Below, piece after piece: positions 58,230 through 64,000 of a stretch of 64,000 nucleotides of DNA; position 1 is the stretch's first letter, and the number at the start of each line of letters is the position of its first letter. The position numbers and the translations under genes were made by a program. Below the pieces are notes generated by a model. It ran no database searches, was not told the DNA's origin, and saw only the letters and a program-made list of their open reading frames with translations. Source of the DNA: Rhizobium sp. RM (GTDB lineage Bacteria > Pseudomonadota > Alphaproteobacteria > Rhizobiales > Rhizobiaceae); assembly GCF_013390595.1 (NCBI RefSeq), contig NZ_JACAWV010000007.1, positions 744,001 through 808,000 on the forward strand. The letters run 5' to 3'.

Positions 58230-59342
58230 ATGCTTTACAATATCGCACATTTGCAACTCGAGAAGCTCCTCGTGCCGGCATCACGGGCGGGCGAGGCGTT
58301 GGCGCGGCTGGACGAACGAATTTTACGCTCACCGCTGCGATTGGGCTTCATTGAGCGACAGGATTTCGGCGATGCGATCTCATCCATGTGGGTCGATGGC
58401 GAACTCGTGCACATGGAAGACCTCGTTTTGCATGAGGCGCGAATGGACGTACGTGCGCCCACGCACGAGATGATTTCCGCCTACAGGATTTTGCGAACCC
58501 GACGCACGATCTTCGCAAATGTCAGAGGATGGGCCTTCTCGGCGAGCGGCTTGTCCCGCCTGCGTGGCAAGATATCGGATACTGATGAAAGTACAGGCCT
58601 CCAAAGTTTCTCTCCCGCTACACCGGATGTCGATGAAACGTCTGTCGAAGATGCGCCACTGCAAGATGCTTTTTCCGAGCTGGATGCCCTTCTGGCACGC
58701 AGCACGGCAACATTGCAGGCCGTCACCGGAGGGCGTGATCTTCCGCCAAGCCTGCCCGCGAACGACAGCCACGCTCTGATCCGTGATGCAGACTGGGACG
58801 AAGAAGAAAGGCTTGAGGAGTGGCGGCAGGTTCATGACGCAAGCCAGACACTCCCGCCGATCCTGCGCGCCGCGATCATGCTGGACGCGTGGAACAAGCT
58901 TGAAGTTCTGCAACGAAGCCCCTGGCTTGGCAGGCTGCTGACAGCGGCTTTTCTACGCGATTCGGGGGTTTCTCCTGACAATCTGCCAGCGCTCAGCCCA
59001 GGCCTGCGCGCTGTTGCACGCGACCGCAGACATGCCGCCGACCAGACAGAGCGCACCGTAGCGCTTCTCGACAGTTTTTACGAAGCCGCTGTTGGCGGAC
59101 TGAAAGAGCATGACAGGCTCCTGCACGCCCGTGAAAGAATGCTGCGGAAACTGGTCGGCCGGCGTTCCAGCTCGCGATTGCCGGCACTGATCGACCTTGT
59201 TGTCGCCCGGCCCGTCGTCTCGGCCTCCGTCATCGTCAAGGAACTTGGAACAACACCGCAAGGCGCTGTGGGACTAGCCAACCAGCTTGAACTTCGCGAA
59301 GTCACGGGGCGCGGGCGATTTCGTGCCTGGGGAATGCTTTGA
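58230..59342 (+). CDS. RHE_PE00001 family protein (DUF1612 plus C-terminal HTH)
   Basis: 370 residues. It starts MLYNIAHLQLEKLLVPASRAG and contains RLDERILRSPLRLGFIERQDF and VHMEDLVLHEARMDVRAPTHE, recognisable as the DUF1612-type N-terminal domain of rhizobial proteins annotated as the RHE_PE00001 family. The C-terminal part (about 310-370, LIDLVVARPVVSASVIVKEL) looks like a winged/HTH domain. The N-terminal layout resembles Fic-related proteins, but no HPFxxGNGR motif is present. Several copies per genome, often on replicons, are typical. Function unknown; a DNA-binding role is suggested only by the HTH. Confidence 0.75.
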   Translation: MLYNIAHLQLEKLLVPASRAGEALARLDERILRSPLRLGFIERQDFGDAISSMWVDGELVHMEDLVLHEARMDVRAPTHEMISAYRILRTRRTIFANVRGWAFSASGLSRLRGKISDTDESTGLQSFSPATPDVDETSVEDAPLQDAFSELDALLARSTATLQAVTGGRDLPPSLPANDSHALIRDADWDEEERLEEWRQVHDASQTLPPILRAAIMLDAWNKLEVLQRSPWLGRLLTAAFLRDSGVSPDNLPALSPGLRAVARDRRHAADQTERTVALLDSFYEAAVGGLKEHDRLLHARERMLRKLVGRRSSSRLPALIDLVVARPVVSASVIVKELGTTPQGAVGLANQLELREVTGRGRFRAWGML

Positions 59343-59588
59343 GGCTGACTGATACTGGCTTTCTCGGCGTGACAGCAGCTATGCTCACTGGATAAGCAAC
59401 TGAAACAATTTCAGAATTTTCCGATCACGATTCTTAACAAAATTTAACTATTGCGGAGCGGGTCGAAATGTCTATCTTCCTCGCAGCGTTGCAGCCCAAT
59501 TTATTCTCCGGCAACGCAGTCGCATTCAACACCGGCAATATTTTCAGACCGGCGACATCTAGTGTCCATCACGAGGGAGATGCAAGTC

Positions 59589-59819
59589 ATGACCATTTCC
59601 ATTTCACAGCCAGATTCCGATCAGGAAACCAGCGCACCATTTGCCAGAAAGATACTGGCAGCCAGAAACCACGCCGGCTACACGGTCGACCAACTGGCAA
59701 TAACCTGTGGCCTTACGACCACCGAAATCCGAGCCCTGGAAGAGGGCACTGACAGCGATCCGCTACGCATCAAGCGCGTTGCGGCTGCTTTGAACATCCC
59801 CGTCGAAGCTGTCATCTGA
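59589..59819 (+). CDS. Small XRE-type helix-turn-helix protein
   Basis: 76 residues from ATG 59589, with GAGGGAG 10 bases upstream. An HTH is visible in ILAARNHAGYTVDQLAITCG (helices 1-2), then LTTTEIRALEEGTDSDPLRI, ending in AALNIPVEAVI, the typical Cro/CI fold. It is almost nothing but the HTH. It lies between the RHE_PE00001 and cyclase genes, reading in the same direction, with 246 and 209 bases around it, so an own promoter is likely. Confidence 0.72.
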   Translation: MTISISQPDSDQETSAPFARKILAARNHAGYTVDQLAITCGLTTTEIRALEEGTDSDPLRIKRVAAALNIPVEAVI

Positions 59820-59839
59820 TCTTCTGCGCTCCGACTTGA

Positions 59840-59885
59840 CCGCCGCCCACGGAATGTTCTTGATGGAGCATTCCGGCGGCGTTTG
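59840..59885 (+). terminator. Hairpin after the XRE gene
   Basis: Two stem blocks nest: GGAATG with CATTCC, and the outer CCGCC with GGCGG, separated by an internal loop on the left side. GTTTGAATG follows, a weak T-run. It is a possible terminator of the XRE gene. Confidence 0.4.
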
Positions 59886-60028
59886 AATGTTCGCCTTCAG
59901 AAATGGCGAAACTATTTCCGAAGCTTCTCTTAAAATTTCGCTTTTCAGCACCACATGAGCGTGGTCACCGGCATCCGCCGGGCGCTGCCTGCACGACCGA
60001 GAGCCGGCCACATTTCGGGAATCCGCTC

Positions 60029-61264
60029 ATGACACTTCGCGATAACACCGAGGATCTCATTTCGGCGTCGACGCTCAATCTTTGGCCGACGGAAAAAACC
60101 GGCATCCTCGACTGGCTCGTGACCGATACCAAGGGTCAGCGTTTCATCGACGAAATATTCGTGGAAATGTGCGAGCGGTTGCGTTCCGAAGGCGTTTCCA
60201 TCGCACGTGCCGTCCTTGCCTTCCAGGTTCGCCACCCGCAATGGCTTGGTGCGCGCATACTTTGGAAGCCGGGCATCGAAACCGCCGACATCGATACATT
60301 CGGGTACGGATCGGAAAGTTCTCCGGAATATATCAACAGTCCAATCAGCGAGATCCATCGTGGTGCTCAGGAGGTTCGCCAGCGGCTGCAAAGCGGCGCA
60401 ACGAACGGGGCCGGATATGCGATCTATGACGATCTTCTCGCCGAGGGAATGACAGATTATTGTGCCTGGCCAATAGAACACACGTTCGAAAAACGGCATG
60501 TGGCGAGTTTCGCCAGCGATCGCCCTGGCGGATTTTCTGATGCTGAAATCGCAACGTTGAAAAATCTTATACCCGCGCTCGCGCTCGTCAGCGAGATCAG
60601 GGTCAAAAATCGCATGGCGCGGACATTGCTGGAAACCTATGTCGGACCACATGCTGGGGCGAAGATTCTGGATGGCGCAACGACACGCGGAAGCGGCGCC
60701 ACGGTCGGCGCGGCGATCCTGATCTGCGATCTGCGCAATTTCACACATATTTCCGACCTTTGGCCAAGAGACGATGTGATCGAACTGCTCAACGGCTATT
60801 TCGACGCCATGTGCGATCCGATCGAGGAATTTGGTGGGGAGATCCTGAAGTTTATGGGCGACGGATTGCTGGCGGTTTTCCCACTCAGCAATCCCGACGC
60901 CTGCCACAATCTTCTCAAGGCGATTGGCAAGGCGCAGGAAGGGCTTGCCGCGCTCAATGAAGTCAACAGGCAGAAAGGCCACGAACATCTAGGGTACGGC
61001 ATCGGCGTTCATATCGGCGATGTCATGTATGGCAACATCGGTTCGAAAACCCGTCTGGATTTCACCGTCATCGGCCCAGCGGTGAACATAGCATCTCGCC
61101 TTGAAACCCTGACGAAAGACACTGGGCGACCGGTTCTCTTTTCCAAGGAATTCGTCAACGCTGCAGGATGTAGCGACAAGCTGGAAAACCTCGGACCCTG
61201 GTTGCTTCGTGGACTTGAAACCCCTGTGGAAGTCTACGCTCTCCCCGCGCAAAGCCACGCATAA
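60029..61264 (+). CDS. Class III adenylate cyclase
   Basis: 411 residues from ATG 60029 (MTLRDNTEDLISAS). The N-terminal about 215 residues are a soluble sensor-like region; no membrane helix is seen. The C-terminal cyclase domain has the first metal Asp in ILICDLRNFTHISDLW, the second in KFMGDGLLAVF, the adenine-selecting Lys in EILKFMGDG and Asp in LDFTVIGPAVN, and the transition-state Asn/Arg in NIASRLE. All catalytic residues are present, so it should make cAMP. Rhizobia carry many such cyclases; the signal sensed here is unknown. Confidence 0.9.
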   Translation: MTLRDNTEDLISASTLNLWPTEKTGILDWLVTDTKGQRFIDEIFVEMCERLRSEGVSIARAVLAFQVRHPQWLGARILWKPGIETADIDTFGYGSESSPEYINSPISEIHRGAQEVRQRLQSGATNGAGYAIYDDLLAEGMTDYCAWPIEHTFEKRHVASFASDRPGGFSDAEIATLKNLIPALALVSEIRVKNRMARTLLETYVGPHAGAKILDGATTRGSGATVGAAILICDLRNFTHISDLWPRDDVIELLNGYFDAMCDPIEEFGGEILKFMGDGLLAVFPLSNPDACHNLLKAIGKAQEGLAALNEVNRQKGHEHLGYGIGVHIGDVMYGNIGSKTRLDFTVIGPAVNIASRLETLTKDTGRPVLFSKEFVNAAGCSDKLENLGPWLLRGLETPVEVYALPAQSHA

Positions 61265-61346
61265 GCGACTTATATAAAAACACATTTGTCATGCGGCTAC
61301 GCCATCATCGATGACTGCGGCGCGCTTTTTCATCTTAAACAAACGT

Positions 61347-61355
61347 CAGGTGCAT
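61347..61355 (+). promoter_or_regulatory. CAGGTGCAT box, copy 1 (upstream of iolG)
   Basis: CAGGTGCAT occurs here on the plus strand and again on the minus strand at 61422-61430. The inverted pair has centres 75 bp apart, close to seven helical turns. It is a candidate operator half-pair for the iolG-like gene. Confidence 0.4.
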
Positions 61356-61413
61356 TGTGACCGGACACGTCAAACCAGCGCCCGAAAGGGACGCATCTGC
61401 TCGTTTAATTCGC

Positions 61414-61442
61414 TTGACATGATGCACCTGTCGATCTAGCAA
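61414..61442 (+). promoter_or_regulatory. Candidate promoter of iolG, with CAGGTGCAT box copy 2 in the spacer
   Basis: TTGACA (61414-61419), a 17-base spacer and TAGCAA (61437-61442) give a good -35 and a fair -10. The minus-strand CAGGTGCAT copy (61422-61430) lies within the spacer, where a bound repressor would block RNA polymerase. Confidence 0.45.
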
Positions 61443-61532
61443 AATAGAACATATATTCCATATTTTCACATAGAGAGTTCTACATTCTGCCTTTCAGGGA
61501 GTGGAGGGCAGTTATGAGCAACGGGAGGAATG

Positions 61533-62525
61533 ATGGTTACGAAACTGGCACTGCTTGGCGCTGGTCGCATCGGCAAGGTTCACGCCAAGGCAATCGCGAC
61601 GGATAGTCGCGCGAAGCTGGTCGCCGTGGTCGATGCAATGGAAAACGCAGCGAAGGCAATCGCAGAGGAAACAGGATGTGCCGTCAGCACAATTGGCGAC
61701 GTCTTGGCGAACAAGGACATCGACGCCGTCATCATCTGCACGCCGACCAATACGCATTCCGACCTGATCGAGCGCTTTTCGCGCGCCGGCAAAGCGATCT
61801 TCTGTGAAAAACCCGTCGACCTCGACGTTGCACGTGCGGAAGCCTGCGCAAAGGTGGTTCAGGAAACCGGCGCGAAGGTCATGCTTGGCTTCAATCGCCG
61901 TTTCGACCCTCATTTTCAGGCCGTTCACAAGGCGATCGAAGATGGCCGCATCGGCAAGGTGGAAATGGTGACGATCACCAGCCGTGATCCCGGCCCGCCG
62001 CCTGGAGACTATATCAAGGTGTCCGGCGGCATTTTCCGTGACATGACCATCCACGATTTCGATATGGCGCGTTTCCTGCTCGGCGAAGAGGTAAGCGACG
62101 TCTTCGCAAGCGGTTCCGTTCTCGTAAATCCCGAGATCGGTGCGCTTGGCGATTTCGACAGTGCCAGTGTCATTCTCACCACCAAGAGCGGAAAACAGGC
62201 CATCATTTCGAACTCACGCCGGGCCACATATGGTTACGACCAGCGCATTGAAGTACACGGTTCTCTTGGCTCGGCGGCTGCCGAGAACCAGCGTCCGGTT
62301 TCCATCGAGATCGCCAATGCGGACGGCTATACACGCCCGCCTCTGCATGATTTTTTCATGACGCGTTATACCGCCGCTTATGCTGCGGAAATCACGGCGT
62401 TCATCGATTGCATCCAGAACAATAAGGCGCCATCGCCATCCATTACCGACGGGCTCATTGCCCTCAAGCTGGCGGATGCGGCCCTTAAATCCGCCCAAAC
62501 GAAAACAGCTGTTTCGATCGCTTGA
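61533..62525 (+). CDS. iolG: Inositol 2-dehydrogenase (GFO/IDH/MocA family)
   Basis: 330 residues from ATG 61533, with GGGAGG 4 bases upstream (ATG 61530 is one codon earlier and too close). The Rossmann motif is LALLGAGRIGKVHAKAI, the lysine motif FCEKPVDLD and the catalytic His in MTIHDFDMARFLLGEE. Oxidation of myo-inositol to 2-keto-inositol with NAD is the family role of the closest relatives; other cyclic polyols cannot be excluded. No other iol genes are adjacent, but a terminator follows, so it is monocistronic. Confidence 0.85.
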   Translation: MVTKLALLGAGRIGKVHAKAIATDSRAKLVAVVDAMENAAKAIAEETGCAVSTIGDVLANKDIDAVIICTPTNTHSDLIERFSRAGKAIFCEKPVDLDVARAEACAKVVQETGAKVMLGFNRRFDPHFQAVHKAIEDGRIGKVEMVTITSRDPGPPPGDYIKVSGGIFRDMTIHDFDMARFLLGEEVSDVFASGSVLVNPEIGALGDFDSASVILTTKSGKQAIISNSRRATYGYDQRIEVHGSLGSAAAENQRPVSIEIANADGYTRPPLHDFFMTRYTAAYAAEITAFIDCIQNNKAPSPSITDGLIALKLADAALKSAQTKTAVSIA

Positions 62526-62541
62526 AACGGCGAAAGGCAAA

Positions 62542-62572
62542 AAAGGCCGGGCGACAACGCCCGGCCTTTTTT
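62542..62572. terminator. Bidirectional terminator between iolG and the SnoaL-like gene
   Basis: GGCCGGGC (62545-62552) and GCCCGGCC (62559-62566) form a perfect 8-bp stem, extended by AAA/TTT. A T-run follows on both strands. Confidence 0.88.
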
Positions 62573-62594
62573 CATTAGAGGCCTGTTTTGTTTG

Positions 62595-63065
62595 TCAGAA
62601 CATCGTGTTCTGGTTTGCTGACGTTTCAGGCACGTTCTGGATCACGTCCCAATGTTCGACAATTTTGCCATCCGCGACCCGGAAGATGTCGACAACAGCC
62701 TGGCCATTATCTTTCTCACCATTGGTGGAGTGGATGTGTAGCCAGACCAGATCTCCATCCGTAGAGCTACGAACAATGCGCGCTTTGGAATTGGGGTTGT
62801 CCTTGAAGAAACCAGTGAAAAACGACAGGAAAGGCGCCTTGCCATCCGGTACCTCCGGATTGTGCTGCCTGTAGTCGTCGGCCACCACCCTGGCCGCTTC
62901 TTCAGTTTCATGCCTATTGAAGAAACGATCGTAAAATTCGATCACAAGTTTGCGGTTTGCTTCTTCCTGCACAAGATCGCGAGAGGCCGTTTGAGCGAGA
63001 ACGGGCATTGTTGCGGCAACCAGAATGACAGTGGCGCGCACAAGCAGCTTCAGAGATCCGACCAT
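62595..63065 (-). CDS. Exported SnoaL/NTF2-like protein
   Basis: 156 residues with a signal peptide (LLVRATVILVAATMPVLAQTA). The mature part is a SnoaL-like NTF2 fold: VIEFYDRFFNRHETEEAARV, YRQHNPEVPDGKAPFLSFF, GDLVWLHIHSTNG and IVEHWDVIQNVP. Family members include polyketide cyclases and many proteins of unknown reaction. It lies 32 bases after the NAD(P)-binding gene on the same strand and probably forms an operon with it, controlled by the divergent HxlR regulator. Confidence 0.85.
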   Translation of the reverse strand: MVGSLKLLVRATVILVAATMPVLAQTASRDLVQEEANRKLVIEFYDRFFNRHETEEAARVVADDYRQHNPEVPDGKAPFLSFFTGFFKDNPNSKARIVRSSTDGDLVWLHIHSTNGEKDNGQAVVDIFRVADGKIVEHWDVIQNVPETSANQNTMF

Positions 63066-63097
63066 GGTGTCTCCCTTACATTGTTTTTGAGAACGAC

Positions 63098-63709
63098 TTA
63101 GTATCCGACCGTGAAACGCTGGCGCACATGCGCTGGCTTCTCAATTTCGTCTACGAGCGCGATGGCGTAGTCCTCGAAGGAAATGCTGGAGCCCTGATCG
63201 TTGGCAAGCAGGGTATCCTTGCCGAGGCGGAACTTTCCGGTGCGTTCACCAGGAACAAACATCGCCGAAGGCGAAAGGAACGTCCAGTCGAGGTCTTCAA
63301 CCGTCTTCAGCAAGTCGAGGAATTCGGCCCCCTTCGATGCTTCCGCCTTGTACAGGGCCGGAAAATCGGGTTGGTCGACCAGACGCGCACCCGGCGCCAC
63401 CTCCAGGCTACCAGCACCGCCAACGACGAGATAACGCGTCACGCCCGATGCACGCACCGCCGCGATCAGGGTGGCCGCATCGCTCGCGGTGAAGTGAACT
63501 GACGAGATCACGACGTCATGCCCCTTCAACAGAGCAGCCAATCCTTGCCCATCGTACACGTCACCTTTAACAGCCGTCACGTTGGCCAATGTTGCAATCT
63601 TTTCAGGGTTTCGGCCAATGGCGGTGACCTGGTGGCCGCGGTCCGAGAGTTCCTTGAGAATACGCGATCCGGCATTACCGGATGCTCCGATCAGTGCGAC
63701 TTTTGTCAT
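63098..63709 (-). CDS. NAD(P)-binding atypical SDR/NmrA-like oxidoreductase (YwnB-type)
   Basis: 203 residues. The Rossmann motif is VALIGASGNAGSRILKELSD (GASGNAG), followed by VKGDVYD and a conserved VVGGAGSLEVAPG block, with FLSPSAMFVPGERTGKFR near the end. It belongs to the short YwnB/YhfK-like group of atypical SDRs, related to quinone-sensing NAD(P)-binding proteins. It is divergent from a partial HxlR regulator, a common arrangement for redox or electrophile response. Substrate unknown. Confidence 0.85.
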   Translation of the reverse strand: MTKVALIGASGNAGSRILKELSDRGHQVTAIGRNPEKIATLANVTAVKGDVYDGQGLAALLKGHDVVISSVHFTASDAATLIAAVRASGVTRYLVVGGAGSLEVAPGARLVDQPDFPALYKAEASKGAEFLDLLKTVEDLDWTFLSPSAMFVPGERTGKFRLGKDTLLANDQGSSISFEDYAIALVDEIEKPAHVRQRFTVGY

Positions 63710-63740
63710 GACGACAGCTCCTTGGCGTAACTGTTAATAC

Positions 63741-63757
63741 GGTCTAAAATATAGACC
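63741..63757. promoter_or_regulatory. Perfect dyad, candidate HxlR operator
   Basis: GGTCTA (63741-63746) and TAGACC (63752-63757) form a perfect 6-bp inverted repeat with spacer AAATA, in the 141-base gap between the SDR-like gene and the HxlR gene. HxlR-family dimers bind short dyads of this size. Confidence 0.55.
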
Positions 63758-63850
63758 TATAAGTTTGCTATGACAGATAAATGGCCTGCGCAAGAAGTCA
63801 TCTTTCGTTGATCTGGTCACACGACGATGACCTTTGGCGGAGAGGAAGGA

Positions 63851-64000
63851 ATGAAATTGACGACCCCATCGAACCGGGACGAGCCCCTCGTTTTCGATCA
63901 GCCCTGCCCTATAAGAGATGTGCTGGATCGTATTGGTGACCAGTGGAGCCTGCTGGTGCTGGAGGCGCTGGAAAATGGCGTCCGGCGCTTCAACGAGCTC
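63851..64000 (+). CDS. HxlR family transcriptional regulator, N-terminal part (3' end outside window)
   Basis: 50 codons are visible from ATG 63851, with the ribosome site GAGGAAGGA. The sequence contains [20 protein letters not shown] and ends RRFNEL, the conserved start of the HxlR winged helix; the Cys in QPCPI is the one used as redox or electrophile sensor in several HxlR/YodB-type proteins. The family usually has about 110-140 residues, so most of the HTH is beyond the window edge. It is divergent from the SDR-like gene. Confidence 0.9.
   Translation, partial: MKLTTPSNRDEPLVFDQPCPIRDVLDRIGDQWSLLVLEALENGVRRFNEL

Noticed and set aside
59945..60988. Minus-strand open frame (347 codons) over the adenylate cyclase gene
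   Set aside because: It is a shadow of a complete class III cyclase.

Overview
The window looks like a chromosomal segment of a rhizobial alphaproteobacterium, most probably an Agrobacterium species. This is inferred from the protein sequences, from the glgPBCA-pgm-glgX operon with pgm embedded, from a succinoglycan (exo) cluster in the Sinorhizobium/Agrobacterium gene order, and from rhizobial families such as ExoX/SyrA and RHE_PE00001 (DUF1612). I recall the same exo, sox and glg neighbourhood from the Agrobacterium linear chromosome, but I could not search a database. Coding density is high. I saw no tRNA, rRNA, CRISPR array, transposase, integrase or phage gene.

Layout. 1-2.5 kb: the 3' end of a beta-hydroxyacid dehydrogenase gene, then an Lrp/AsnC regulator divergent from an Asp/Glu racemase and a class II glutamine amidotransferase. 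2.9-14 kb: glycogen metabolism, glgP-glgB-glgC-glgA-pgm-glgX, supplying synthesis (GlgC, GlgA, GlgB), breakdown (GlgP, GlgX) and the glucose-1-P/glucose-6-P link (Pgm). 14-15.5 kb: a MaoC-like dehydratase and a junction of two broken genes. 15.5-20.6 kb: heterotetrameric sarcosine oxidase soxBDAG (minus strand). 20.9-22.7 kb: rpsU, a TPR lipoprotein and a small rhizobial protein. 22.9-37.8 kb: succinoglycan genes exoX, exoU, exoV, exoW, exoT, exoH, exoK, exoL, exoA, exoM, exoO, exoN and exoP. They cover precursor supply, six glucosyltransferases, pyruvyl and succinyl decoration, export and chain-length control, and cleavage. The initiating exoY/exoF and exoQ/exoZ/exoB are absent from the window.

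38-45.5 kb: mixed housekeeping genes (hydroxypyruvate reductase, HI0933-type flavoprotein, YigZ, RluA-type pseudouridine synthase, RsmJ, PQQ-type sugar dehydrogenase, RecX, cytochrome c, DUF992 protein). 45.7-52.7 kb: a hydroxamate-siderophore uptake system (ATPase, double-length permease, binding protein, TonB-dependent receptor) with a divergent LysR regulator. 52.9-56.6 kb: an EptA-like phosphoethanolamine transferase with its own two-component system. 56.7-64 kb: KgtP-type transporter, RHE_PE00001 protein, mini-XRE protein, class III adenylate cyclase, inositol 2-dehydrogenase, a secreted SnoaL-like protein, and a NAD(P)-binding protein divergent from a partial HxlR regulator.

No clearly new multi-gene system stands out. 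The best leads are regulatory DNA: operator-like repeats at 931-956, 51696-51747, 58083-58119, 61347-61430 and 63741-63757, a terminator-like hairpin between exoN and exoP, a structured exoH leader, and a deletion-type junction at 14.7 kb. Their functions are inferred from sequence only.
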